Shown: in pieces, positions 15,578 through 24,610 of the stretch
Layout of the letters: each line of letters begins with the position of its first letter
Numbering within the stretch: the stretch's first letter is position 1
Origin: Delftia tsuruhatensis NBRC 16741
GTDB lineage: Bacteria > Pseudomonadota > Gammaproteobacteria > Burkholderiales > Burkholderiaceae_C
Length of the DNA stretch: 64,000 bases
Reading direction: 5' to 3'
Assembly (NCBI RefSeq): GCF_001571325.1
Contig: NZ_BCTO01000047.1
Location: 1-64,000, forward strand
Made by a program: the position numbers and the translations under genes
Notes under the pieces: generated by a model
What the model was told of the DNA's origin: nothing
Seen by the model: only the letters and a program-made list of their open reading frames with translations
Database searches by the model: none

Positions 15578-17461
15578 TCAGTGCGGCTGCAGCACCTGGC
15601 GCAGCGAGCGGTAAAGCGCGTCCGAGCCGTGCGCGCGGTTGTCCGCATCGAAGGAGAACTCGTTGCTGGACTGCGTGCCGGTCGCGTCCTCGGGACGCGC
15701 CTCCATGAAGAAGGACAGGAAGCGCGCGCCCTGGCGGCGGTGCATGGTCAGCACTTTCTCCAGCCGCTGCGGCGACAGTGCCACCAGCGGATGGAACTCC
15801 GTCACGCCATAGGCGGTGTGGCCATAGCGGCGCAGCATCTGGCCGACCAGCGGCCCATAGGTGTCTTCGCCATACAGGCTGACACCCAGGGACAGCCCCG
15901 GCATGCGTTGCAGGCTGCGCTCCACGGCGTAGCGGCTGGCGTCCCAGCTCGGATTCGCATGGGGGTTGAGCTGGTGGGCAAAGCGAGGCACCCGGCCCAG
16001 GCAGCCGTGCCCGATGTGCTCGGAAAAGCCCTGGATGTAGTCGGCCACCTGCTGCTCGCGAAAATCGTTCCAGTCCGTCGCCAGCGGGTTGTAGAACAGC
16101 GCCAGCCGGTCCTGCGGGCTGTCCACCCAGAACTCCACACCATCGGGCAGCTTGCCGAAGTCAGGCAAGGCCTCGGCGGCATGGGGCCTGGGCTCGCCCT
16201 GGTGGCGGTCCATCACGGCGATCTGGCGCGTGGCCAGCAGGCCCAGGCTGCGCCCGCCGGCCTGCAGCACCACGTCGATGCGGTGCAGGCCCTCGCCCAG
16301 CGCCGGATAGCGGATGTCGGCACGCCAACCCACATCGGGCGTGAGGAAATCAGGCTTGGCCTGGGCCACATCCTGGCGGTGCATGTGCACGGGGGCGTGC
16401 GAGTAAGGGCGCCCGTCCACGAAGACGGCCACGGCCAGTTGCTTTTGCAGCTTCGCGTCGGGCGAGTGGACCCAGCCGGACACCGGGACCGTGCCAGCCG
16501 CATAGCTGTCGATGTGCTGGAAGAAGTTCTGCAGCGGCTCGCTGCGGATGTTGCGCGACGGAGGCTCCACCGCATCGAAGCTGGCGAACTCCGACTTCAG
16601 ATGGGCATTGAGCCGCGCAATGTCGCCATAGCGCTGGCGCAGGAATGCATGGAAGCCCGCCACGGATGCAGGGCTGTAGTCGGTGACCGCATAGCCTTCG
16701 GCCGCGAACCCCATGCCGGCCTCGAAACCCGGGAACAGCTGGTGCGTCTCGCCCAGCACGGTGAGCGCACGCAGCGGATGCATGGCGGCATCGCCCGCAG
16801 CGCACATGCGCTCGGCCAGGGCATCAACCACCAGCTTGCGCACGCGCGTGATTTCATTGTCCTGCCGCGCAACCGACCACGGGAAGATGCGCGCGCCCAG
16901 ATAGGTGTCCAGCGGCAGCGGTCCCTTGGGCGTCCAGGCCAGATTGGCGGGATCGGCGGCCAGGCGCTCCTCGGCCTGGGAGTGGACCTCGAAATGCGTG
17001 GCGAACAGGTAGAGCACCACGGGCCGCTGCGCCTGCGCCACCGTGCGCACCACGCGGTCCAGCGCCTCGCCCCGGACTTCCCAGGCCCGGCCGTTCCACT
17101 GCACATAGCGCAGCAGAGGCACGCTGAGCGTATAGCCCAGCTCCAGCCCCTCGCCCTGCGGCCGGCCCAAGCGCTGCAGCGTGGCTTTCACCATTTCCGC
17201 GGCTGAGCCCTGAGGGCCCAGGCAACTGGCAGGCACCTGCTGGAATTCCTTGGGAAAATCCTCGCGCAGCCCGTCCTGCACCAAGCAGGCTTCCATATTG
17301 CCCAGCAGCGGACTCAGCAGCAGGCGCGATGAGGAAGGCAATGCCGGCCGCAGCTTCCAGGCGAACACAACGATCAGCAGACACAGCACGGCCAGGGCCA
17401 GGACATGGCCCCAGACCGGACCGCGCCGGCCCGGCAAGGACGGGGGCGCGGGGGGCCTCAC
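15578..17461 (-). CDS. membrane-anchored protein with GH42-like (beta-galactosidase type) features
   Basis: 627 residues beginning at a GTG that overlaps the argC stop (GTGA). Residues 16-36 form one membrane segment, so most of the protein should be periplasmic. The stretch DYSPASVAGFHAFLRQRYGD (261-280), followed by IARLNAHL, matches the family-42 glycosidase pattern in which a Ser-Pro-Ala helix and RYG..xLN follow the acid/base Glu. The preceding E238 (GETH) could be that residue and E555 (VTEFHP) the nucleophile; both are guesses. Length is near GH42 size, but the usual Asn before the acid Glu is replaced by Gly, so activity is uncertain. I know no characterised homologue. Confidence 0.6.
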   Translation of the reverse strand: MRPPAPPSLPGRRGPVWGHVLALAVLCLLIVVFAWKLRPALPSSSRLLLSPLLGNMEACLVQDGLREDFPKEFQQVPASCLGPQGSAAEMVKATLQRLGRPQGEGLELGYTLSVPLLRYVQWNGRAWEVRGEALDRVVRTVAQAQRPVVLYLFATHFEVHSQAEERLAADPANLAWTPKGPLPLDTYLGARIFPWSVARQDNEITRVRKLVVDALAERMCAAGDAAMHPLRALTVLGETHQLFPGFEAGMGFAAEGYAVTDYSPASVAGFHAFLRQRYGDIARLNAHLKSEFASFDAVEPPSRNIRSEPLQNFFQHIDSYAAGTVPVSGWVHSPDAKLQKQLAVAVFVDGRPYSHAPVHMHRQDVAQAKPDFLTPDVGWRADIRYPALGEGLHRIDVVLQAGGRSLGLLATRQIAVMDRHQGEPRPHAAEALPDFGKLPDGVEFWVDSPQDRLALFYNPLATDWNDFREQQVADYIQGFSEHIGHGCLGRVPRFAHQLNPHANPSWDASRYAVERSLQRMPGLSLGVSLYGEDTYGPLVGQMLRRYGHTAYGVTEFHPLVALSPQRLEKVLTMHRRQGARFLSFFMEARPEDATGTQSSNEFSFDADNRAHGSDALYRSLRQVLQPH

Positions 17462-18390
17462 AGGCCCAGCATGATCTGCAGGTTCTGCACGGCGGCGCCG
17501 CTGGCGCCCTTGCCCAGGTTGTCCAGACGGGCGATCAGCACGGCCTGGCGGTACTGCTCATTGGCGAATACACGCAACTCCAGCCTGTTCGTGTCGGTCA
17601 GCGTATCGGCAGCCAGCTTCATGTCTTCGGTGGGCGGCAGCACCGACACCCATTGCTCGGGCGTGTTGGTCGCCGCGTAGTGGGCGGCCAGCGCATCGTG
17701 CAGATCGGCGGCCTTGGGCGCGCCCGGCAGCAGGTCCAGATGCAGGGGCAGTTGCACCAGCATGCCCTGGCGGAAATTGCCCACGGCAGGAATGAAGACC
17801 GGGCGGCGCGTCATGCCCGTGTAGTGCAGGATTTCGGGAATGTGCTTGTGCGACAGGCCCAGCGCATAGGCCTCGTAAGGCGCGGCCGTGCCGGCCTCGT
17901 AGGCTTCGATCATGCTGCGGCCGCCGCCCGAGTAGCCGGACACCGAGGGCAGGCTCAGCGCGTAGTCGGCTGGAATGAGGCCTGCCGCCACCAGCGGGTG
18001 CAGCAGTGCGATGGCGCCCGTGGCATAGCAGCCGGGGTTGGCCACGCGCGTGGCAGCCTTGACGGCGTCCAGCTGGCCCTTGCGCAGCTCGGGAAAGCCG
18101 TAGACCCAGCCCGGCGCCACGCGGTGGGCGGTGGAGGCATCGATGATCTTGATGGCGCGGCCGGTCTCGGCCTCGATGGCGTCGACCATGGCCACGGTTT
18201 CGCGCGCAGCGTCGTCATGCAGGCACAGGATGACCAGGTCCACGCCGGCGATCAGCGCACGCTTGGCAGCAGGATCCTTTCGCAGCTCGGGCGCAATGCT
18301 GACCAGCTCCACGCCGGACAGATCGACCAGACGCTCACGGATCTGCAGCCCTGTCGTGCCTGCTTCGCCATCGATAAAGACTTTTGCCAT
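17458..18390 (-). CDS. argC: N-acetyl-gamma-glutamyl-phosphate reductase (short type)
   Basis: 310 residues. It reduces N-acetylglutamyl phosphate to the semialdehyde with NADPH, the third step of arginine synthesis, in the cytosol. Features: dinucleotide-binding GEAGTTGLQIRERL near the start, catalytic cysteine C121 in ANPGCYATG, SGYSGGGRSMIE, and the histidine region LSHKHIPEI. This is the shorter, type 2 ArgC. It heads an apparent three-gene operon: its TGA overlaps the GTG start of the glycosidase-like gene, followed by the YddG-like exporter. No ARG box could be assigned in the 435-bp gap shared with sucC. Confidence 0.95.
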   Translation of the reverse strand: MAKVFIDGEAGTTGLQIRERLVDLSGVELVSIAPELRKDPAAKRALIAGVDLVILCLHDDAARETVAMVDAIEAETGRAIKIIDASTAHRVAPGWVYGFPELRKGQLDAVKAATRVANPGCYATGAIALLHPLVAAGLIPADYALSLPSVSGYSGGGRSMIEAYEAGTAAPYEAYALGLSHKHIPEILHYTGMTRRPVFIPAVGNFRQGMLVQLPLHLDLLPGAPKAADLHDALAAHYAATNTPEQWVSVLPPTEDMKLAADTLTDTNRLELRVFANEQYRQAVLIARLDNLGKGASGAAVQNLQIMLGL

Positions 18391-18825
18391 CGCTGTATTT
18401 CTCCTGCTGCGCGGCCCTCCTGGAGCCGCTGCGGCACCATTGCCGCGTTCCAGCTGCGGATTCTCACCGAAACCGGGCCCCCCTGCGCCCGTTGTCGCAA
18501 AACGGTTGGCAGCGGCGATCCAGGGCCGCTGACATGCGCCTGTTACAAACGGCGGGCAGGGCCGCCTGCAGATCCTCTATAAGACAAAAGAGCTGTGGCG
18601 TCTGGAGGAAATGTCGGGAAACCGTCTTTTCCCTGACATATCAATGCATTGCACAGTTCCTGGCATGCTGCTTGGCCCGCAGGAAATTGTGGATTCTGCG
18701 CATGGGGGCGTGTCGGATGGCGCAGTGCAGCATGGTACATTCGGCGATTGCCAGGTCACTCCGCCTTGAGGCAGCACCCCAGGGCTACCGGGTCAATCCC
18801 CCCCTATTTGTTTGAGAGAGACATC
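18391..18825. other. 435-bp divergent intergenic region between argC and sucC
   Basis: No gene is supported here. It must hold the promoters of argC and sucCD. The clearest structure is an imperfect inverted repeat at 18612-18638, TGTCGGGAAA and TTTTCCCTGACA around a 5-nt centre, about 190 bp before sucC. It could be an operator or a hairpin in a long sucC leader. Short frames in this gap lack ribosome sites. Confidence 0.5.
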
Positions 18826-19986
<1,161 letters not shown>

Positions 19987-20006
19987 GCAGGCCCGGAGAA
20001 CACACC

Positions 20007-20900
20007 ATGTCTATCTACATCAATAAAGACACCAAGGTCATCACCCAAGGCATCACGGGCAAGACGGGCCAGTTCCACACGGAAAAATGCATCGAGTACG
20101 CGAACGGCAAGAACTGCTTCGTGGCCGGTGTGAACCCCAAGAAGGCCGGCGAAAAGATCTTCGACGTGCCAATCTACGCCTCCGTCAAGGAAGCCGCACA
20201 AGGCACGGGCGCCACGGTCTCCGTGATCTACGTTCCCCCCGCAGGCGCTGCCGCCGCGATCTGGGAAGCCGTGGAAGCCGACCTGGACCTGGCCATCTGC
20301 ATCACCGAAGGCATCCCCGTCCGTGACATGCTGGAAGTGCGCAACAAGATGCGCGCCAAGGAAGCTGCAGGCGGCAAGCGCACCCTGCTGCTGGGCCCCA
20401 ACTGCCCCGGCCTGATCACGCCCGACGAGATCAAGATCGGCATCATGCCCGGCCACATCCACAAGAAGGGCCGCGTCGGCGTGGTCAGCCGCTCCGGCAC
20501 ACTGACCTACGAAGCCGTGGCACAGCTGACCGAACTGGGCATTGGCCAGTCGTCGGCCGTGGGCATCGGCGGTGACCCGATCAACGGCCTCAAGCACATC
20601 GACGTGATGAAGGCCTTCAACGACGATCCCGACACCGACGCCGTCATCATGATCGGCGAAATCGGCGGTCCCGACGAAGCCGAAGCTGCCCGCTGGTGCA
20701 AGGACAACATGAAGAAGCCGATCGTCGGCTTCATCGCGGGTGTCACCGCCCCTCCCGGCAAGCGCATGGGCCACGCCGGCGCGCTGATCTCCGGCGGTGC
20801 CGACACGGCCGACGCCAAGCTGGCCATCATGGAAGAGTGCGGTTTCGTCATCACCCGCAATCCCTCCGAAATGGGCCGCCTGCTCAAGGGCCTGATCTAA
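20007..20900 (+). CDS. sucD: succinyl-CoA ligase, alpha subunit
   Basis: 297 residues. The N-terminal CoA-binding Rossmann domain shows QGITGKTGQFHT; the phosphorylated histidine is H256 in MGHAGALISG; the family motifs GPNCPGLI and SRSGTLTYEA are intact. It forms the catalytic alpha-beta unit with SucC, 20 bp upstream, and binds CoA and the phosphohistidine intermediate. A ribosome site (CCGGAGAA) precedes the ATG. A terminator at 21011-21043 ends the operon. Confidence 0.98.
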   Translation: MSIYINKDTKVITQGITGKTGQFHTEKCIEYANGKNCFVAGVNPKKAGEKIFDVPIYASVKEAAQGTGATVSVIYVPPAGAAAAIWEAVEADLDLAICITEGIPVRDMLEVRNKMRAKEAAGGKRTLLLGPNCPGLITPDEIKIGIMPGHIHKKGRVGVVSRSGTLTYEAVAQLTELGIGQSSAVGIGGDPINGLKHIDVMKAFNDDPDTDAVIMIGEIGGPDEAEAARWCKDNMKKPIVGFIAGVTAPPGKRMGHAGALISGGADTADAKLAIMEECGFVITRNPSEMGRLLKGLI

Positions 20901-21010
20901 GCGGCACCGGTTCTGCGTGACATCCAGGGTTCGCTCCAGGAAGAAATTACGCAGAATTACGAATCGGTAAGGCGGCAAGTCCGCCCTACACTGACGACTC
21001 CAAAAAAGAA

Positions 21011-21043
21011 AAAGCGCCAGAGGCTACCGCCCTGGCGCTTTTC
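21011..21043 (+). terminator. terminator after sucCD
   Basis: Stem AAAGCGCCAG / CTGGCGCTTTT with extra inner pairs (AGG..CC) and a T-run, 110 bp after the sucD stop and just before the TerC-family gene. Confidence 0.88.
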
Positions 21044-21065
21044 AACTCATAACAGCGGAGAAACC

Positions 21066-21758
21066 ATGGAATACCTGCAAAGCGCCGATTTCTGGATCGG
21101 CCTGTTGAAGATCGTCTGGATCAACATCATCCTGTCTGGCGACAACGCCGTCGTCATCGCCCTCGCAGCACGCTCGCTGCCTCCCGCACAGCAAAAGAAA
21201 GCCGTCATGTTCGGCTCCGGCGCCGCCGTGGTGCTGCGGATCATCCTGACCGTGGTCGCGGCAAAGCTGCTGGAGCTGTCGTTCCTGCAGATCGTGGGCG
21301 GCTGCCTGCTGCTGTGGATCGGCCTGCAGCTGCTGACCGGCGAAGAAGATGATGAAGGCGAATCCAAGGGCCATGGCAGCATGATGGTCGCCATCCGCAC
21401 CATCCTGATCGCCGACCTGGTGATGAGCCTGGACAACGTGATCGCCGTGGCCGCCACTGCGCAGGGCAACATGGTCCTGCTGATCCTGGGCCTGGCCATC
21501 AGCATCCCGCTGGTGATCTTCGGCTCCACGCTGATGATCAAGCTCATGGAGCGCTTCCCCGTCATCATCACGCTGGGCGCCGCACTGATCGGCTGGGTCG
21601 GCGGAGAAACCATCGTCAACGACCGCCTGCTGCACGGCTACGCCATCAGCCACCCCTGGCTGCACTATGTGGCGGCCGCAGCCGGCGCCGTGCTGGTCGT
21701 GGGCATTGGCAAGTTCCTGCAGGCGCGCTCAGGCGCAAAGCACGCAGCCCAGGCCTGA
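21066..21758 (+). CDS. TerC-family integral membrane protein (paralogue 1)
   Basis: 230 residues with about seven membrane helices. Two intramembrane acidic motifs mark the family: SGDNAVVIALAARSLP near 20-35 and ADLVMSLDNVIAV near 115-127. TerC/YkoY/Alx proteins export or handle metal ions, often manganese. The gene has its own ribosome site (GCGGAGAAACC) and lies between two terminators, so it is probably monocistronic. No yybP-ykoY riboswitch is present in its 165-bp upstream gap, unlike the paralogue at 31127-31867. Confidence 0.88.
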   Translation: MEYLQSADFWIGLLKIVWINIILSGDNAVVIALAARSLPPAQQKKAVMFGSGAAVVLRIILTVVAAKLLELSFLQIVGGCLLLWIGLQLLTGEEDDEGESKGHGSMMVAIRTILIADLVMSLDNVIAVAATAQGNMVLLILGLAISIPLVIFGSTLMIKLMERFPVIITLGAALIGWVGGETIVNDRLLHGYAISHPWLHYVAAAAGAVLVVGIGKFLQARSGAKHAAQA

Positions 21759-21790
21759 CGCTGCCGCAGGCAGCACCTTCGCCGCATCAC

Positions 21791-21818
21791 GAACGCACTG
21801 CCCCGGCAGTGCGTTTTT
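21791..21818 (+). terminator. terminator after TerC paralogue 1
   Basis: Perfect 10-bp stem ACGCACTGCC / GGCAGTGCGT with a 2-nt centre (a 4-nt loop with pairs opened), followed by five Ts; 33 bp past the stop codon. Confidence 0.88.
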
Positions 21819-21953
21819 GCTTTGTGAGGACCCATCTTGATGTGGCGTCAAGCTGACGAGCCGTTGCGCCCGCGCATTCCGGGCACTTGCGCGCACTGTT
21901 TTCATTTACGCTGTGCACCGGTCTTCACCATTGCATCTGCACACCAGGGACTG

Positions 21954-22835
21954 ATGGCACCACCGCCGAATCCGTCCTTTGCCACCATGCCCAGCGCCCC
22001 CAAAATCCCGGACCAACCCACCCGGCAGCAAGCTCCTGCCCAGTACTGCGCCATGGTTGCACGCACCGATGTGGGCCGGCGCCGTGACAACAACGAGGAC
22101 GCCGTCACCATCCACCCCAGCGCCCAGCCCTGGCCCATTGCCGTGCTGGCCGATGGCATGGGCGGCTACAACGCCGGCGAAGTCGCCAGCGCCATGGCCA
22201 TCAGCCTGGTATCCGTGGCGCTGCAAAGCACCACCACCGAGGCGCCCGTGGCCAACACGCCGCAGGCCCGCCAGGAATTGCAGCAGTCACTTGCCAATGC
22301 CCTGAACCTGGCCAACGCCGCCATCCTCACCGCCGCCCAGGAAACACCCGGCTGCCGCGGCATGGGCACCACCGTCATCGCAGCCGCTTTGCTGCCCGGC
22401 CTGCTGATGCTGGCCCACCTCGGCGACTCGCGGGCCTATGGATGGCGCGATGGCCAACTGCTGCGCCTGACCCGGGACCACACCTGGCTCCAGGAAGAAA
22501 TCGATGCAGGCCGCATCCAGGACCACGAAGCCCGGCAGTCCGGCCTGGGCCACCTGCTCACCCAGGCCCTGGGCGTGACCCAGGACGTCACACCCGACTT
22601 CAATGAATGGCCGCTGCAGCCTGGCGACCGCATCCTGCTGTGCTCCGACGGCCTTACCGACATGCTCGATGACGACGCCATTGCCGCACTGTTCAAGCAG
22701 TCCAGCCCGCTGCCCGTGCTGCTGACCTCGCTGCTCACGGCCGCCAATGAAGCAGGCGGAAACGACAACATCAGCGCAGCGCTCATCGAACTCCAGGGCA
22801 ACCCGCCCTCTGCCGCCTGCGCTGCCATCGATTGA
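21954..22835 (+). CDS. PP2C-family serine/threonine protein phosphatase
   Basis: 293 residues. All PP2C metal-binding motifs are present: VGRRRDNNEDA, ADGMGGYNAGE, GMGTTVIA, LGDSRAYGW, CSDGLTDML and GNDNISAAL. It removes phosphate from Ser/Thr residues using two Mn or Mg ions; no membrane segment, so cytosolic. Start chosen at 21954; MPSAPKI (21987) is an alternative and an earlier frame start at 21837 is unlikely. An FHA protein gene follows 248 bp downstream. Such phosphatases usually oppose a Hanks-type kinase, but none is in this window. Confidence 0.92.
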   Translation: MAPPPNPSFATMPSAPKIPDQPTRQQAPAQYCAMVARTDVGRRRDNNEDAVTIHPSAQPWPIAVLADGMGGYNAGEVASAMAISLVSVALQSTTTEAPVANTPQARQELQQSLANALNLANAAILTAAQETPGCRGMGTTVIAAALLPGLLMLAHLGDSRAYGWRDGQLLRLTRDHTWLQEEIDAGRIQDHEARQSGLGHLLTQALGVTQDVTPDFNEWPLQPGDRILLCSDGLTDMLDDDAIAALFKQSSPLPVLLTSLLTAANEAGGNDNISAALIELQGNPPSAACAAID

Positions 22836-23083
22836 GCCCAGACAGAGCGCAGGGATCGACGGCAGAACCCATCCGATGGACGCGCTTGCGTGCGCAGAAA
22901 CCCCAGGTTCCAATTGTCAAAAATGATTGCGCACCCAACAATCGGTCAAAGACAAGCCATAGCCTGTATCAAATACGATGACGGACTCCGGCGTGCCCGG
23001 GCCGCAGACATAATAGTTGGATAGACCCCAGCTCCGGATCACCCAGTGCAGTGCAAGCCGGGCATAACAAAGGAATTTTGAGC

Positions 23084-23794
23084 ATGCCGACCCTGGTCAT
23101 CTCCATCGACGGCGCCGTCATCAAGGAAGTGCAGCTGACCAAGGAGCGCACCACGCTGGGACGCCGCCCCTACAACGACATCGTGATCGACAACCTCGCC
23201 GTCAGCGGCGAGCACGCCGTTCTCAGCATCGTCGACGGCACCGTCATCATCGAAGACCTGCGCAGCACCAACGGCACCTATGTCAACGGCCAGCCCATAC
23301 TGCGCCAGACCCTGAACCACGGCGACCTGCTGGACATCGGCAAGTACAAGATCCGCTTCGTGCAGCAGCAGGTCAGCGCCTCCTCGCGCTCGGCACTGGC
23401 GGCCATTGCCGCAGCAGTGGAGGCAACCCGCCCAGCCCCCTTGGCGGAAGACCTGCCATCACAGTTCAGCACCCAGACCCCCTCAGGCTTCGATCACACC
23501 CTGCCGCCTTCGATGGCCGGCCTGGCCACGCGCCAGGCTGCCATCCGCATGCTCAACGGCAACGCCGCTGGCCGCGAAGTCCCGCTGGTCAAAGTCGTCA
23601 CCACCCTGGGCAAGCCCGGCGTGGCGGTCGCCTCCATCACCCAGAAGCACCACGGCTTCGTGCTCGCCCAGCTGGAAGGTGACGCCCTCAGCCTCAAGCT
23701 CAACGGCCAGGAAATCGGCCGCCGCCCCATGCCACTGCAGCACGGAGACACGGTGGAGCTGGCAGGCACGCAGATGCAGTTCCTGGTGGCGTAA
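23084..23794 (+). CDS. protein with one canonical and one degenerate FHA domain
   Basis: 236 residues starting MPTLVISIDG after an AAAGGAA ribosome site. Residues about 20-95 form a canonical phosphothreonine-binding FHA domain: LGRRPYNDIVI, SGEHA, STNGTYVNG. A Ser/Ala/Pro linker follows. Residues about 150-236 repeat the pattern in weakened form (LGKPGVAV, ITQKHHGF, LNGQEI, HGDTVEL), consistent with a second FHA fold that has lost the binding Arg and Ser. It probably reads Ser/Thr phosphorylation controlled by the PP2C upstream. Partner unknown; links to type VI secretion or pili are possible but not shown. Confidence 0.85.
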   Translation: MPTLVISIDGAVIKEVQLTKERTTLGRRPYNDIVIDNLAVSGEHAVLSIVDGTVIIEDLRSTNGTYVNGQPILRQTLNHGDLLDIGKYKIRFVQQQVSASSRSALAAIAAAVEATRPAPLAEDLPSQFSTQTPSGFDHTLPPSMAGLATRQAAIRMLNGNAAGREVPLVKVVTTLGKPGVAVASITQKHHGFVLAQLEGDALSLKLNGQEIGRRPMPLQHGDTVELAGTQMQFLVA

Positions 23795-23850
23795 GGAACC
23801 AGCTCGACCCCGCCGACAAGCTTGGCGTGACGTCTGTAGCAAGCGCACGA

Positions 23851-23894
23851 TCTCTGACAAAAACGTCACAACAAGTGGATCAATTTGTCAGAGA
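23851..23894. promoter_or_regulatory. 11-bp perfect inverted repeat upstream of the pilA promoter
   Basis: TCTCTGACAAA (23851-23861) and TTTGTCAGAGA (23884-23894). It sits about 70-110 bp before the sigma-54 promoter, where an NtrC-type activator such as PilR would bind, and contains TGTC, the core of Pseudomonas PilR sites. A shorter repeat, GTGACGT/ACGTCAC, interleaves with it. It could instead be a hairpin after the FHA gene, but there is no T-run. Confidence 0.5.
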
Positions 23895-23962
23895 ATGGCG
23901 TCCAACCGTGTCAGTTGCAACCAAACCATACATAGACGTGGACCTTGGCCCCCTGGAGCGAC

Positions 23963-23978
23963 TGGCACGGCTCTTGCT
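23963..23978 (+). promoter_or_regulatory. sigma-54 (RpoN) promoter of pilA
   Basis: TGGCACGGCTCTTGCT matches the -24/-12 consensus TGGCACG-N4-TTGCW exactly, with GG-N10-GC spacing. It lies 38 bp before the pilA start codon. RpoN plus PilR control is established for type IV pilin genes in several genera. Confidence 0.9.
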
Positions 23979-24016
23979 CAGTAGAGCATGCAATCAACCC
24001 CTATGAGGAGAAGTTC

Positions 24017-24508
24017 ATGAAGCGTTCCATCCAGCAAGGTTTTACCTTGATCGAATTGATGATCGTTGTGGCGATCATCGGCATTTTGGCAGCCGTGGCG
24101 CTGCCGGCTTATCAGGATTACACGACTCGGGCAAAGGCAACGGAAGGCTTATCCCTTGCATCTGCAGCCAAAGTTGCCGTAGCGGAAAACGCAGCAAATG
24201 GTAAGCCGTACGCTGCCGGCTGGATCGCTCCTAATAAGACGAACAACGTCGAGAAGGTCGAAATCAATGAAGGTGCGGGTTATATCACTATCACTTACGC
24301 GTCAGGCGTGGCTGGTGGCGGCACTCTTATTCTGAACCCCATCGATGGACCAAAAATTGGTGGTACAGCTTTCTCTGGCGGAACTTCCACTGCCTCCAAT
24401 ATTCCCACTAGCGGCTCCATTAGCTGGAACTGCCGTGCAGCAGATTCTACTGGAGTCGGTCAAGCTGGTACTATCAAAGCTAAGTACGCTCCTGCCGAAT
24501 GCCGCTAA
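24017..24508 (+). CDS. pilA: type IV pilin, major subunit type
   Basis: 163-residue prepilin. The short leader MKRSIQQG is cut by prepilin peptidase after G8; the mature chain starts FTLIELMIVVAIIGILAA with E13 (mature Glu5) for assembly. The body is Gly/Ala/Thr-rich, ending with two cysteines (NCR and ECR) that likely close the D-loop. GAGGAGAAG serves as the ribosome site. It is transcribed from a sigma-54 promoter and ends at a strong terminator. Surface Ser/Thr-rich stretches near the C-terminal half could accept sugar from the GT41 enzyme encoded 1 kb downstream. GC content is visibly lower than in flanking housekeeping genes. Confidence 0.95.
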   Translation: MKRSIQQGFTLIELMIVVAIIGILAAVALPAYQDYTTRAKATEGLSLASAAKVAVAENAANGKPYAAGWIAPNKTNNVEKVEINEGAGYITITYASGVAGGGTLILNPIDGPKIGGTAFSGGTSTASNIPTSGSISWNCRAADSTGVGQAGTIKAKYAPAECR

Positions 24509-24548
24509 TCCCTAGCATCTTTCGCAGACGCCAAGTCCGTAAGTAAAT

Positions 24549-24584
24549 AAAAAAGGCAATACGCTCTCGCGTATTGCCTTTTTT
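24549..24584 (+). terminator. pilA terminator
   Basis: AAAAAAGGCAATACGC / GCGTATTGCCTTTTTT: a perfect 16-bp stem with a 4-nt loop and flanking A- and T-runs, 40 bp after the pilA stop; could act in both directions. Confidence 0.95.
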
Positions 24585-24610
24585 CGCTTAACAACCGCTT
24601 CTTATTTAAA

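Noticed and set aside
20901..21065. A second manganese riboswitch before TerC paralogue 1
   Set aside because: The gap lacks GGGGAGTAG and the CCGAGCAAGACC segment; it holds only the sucCD terminator and short repeats.
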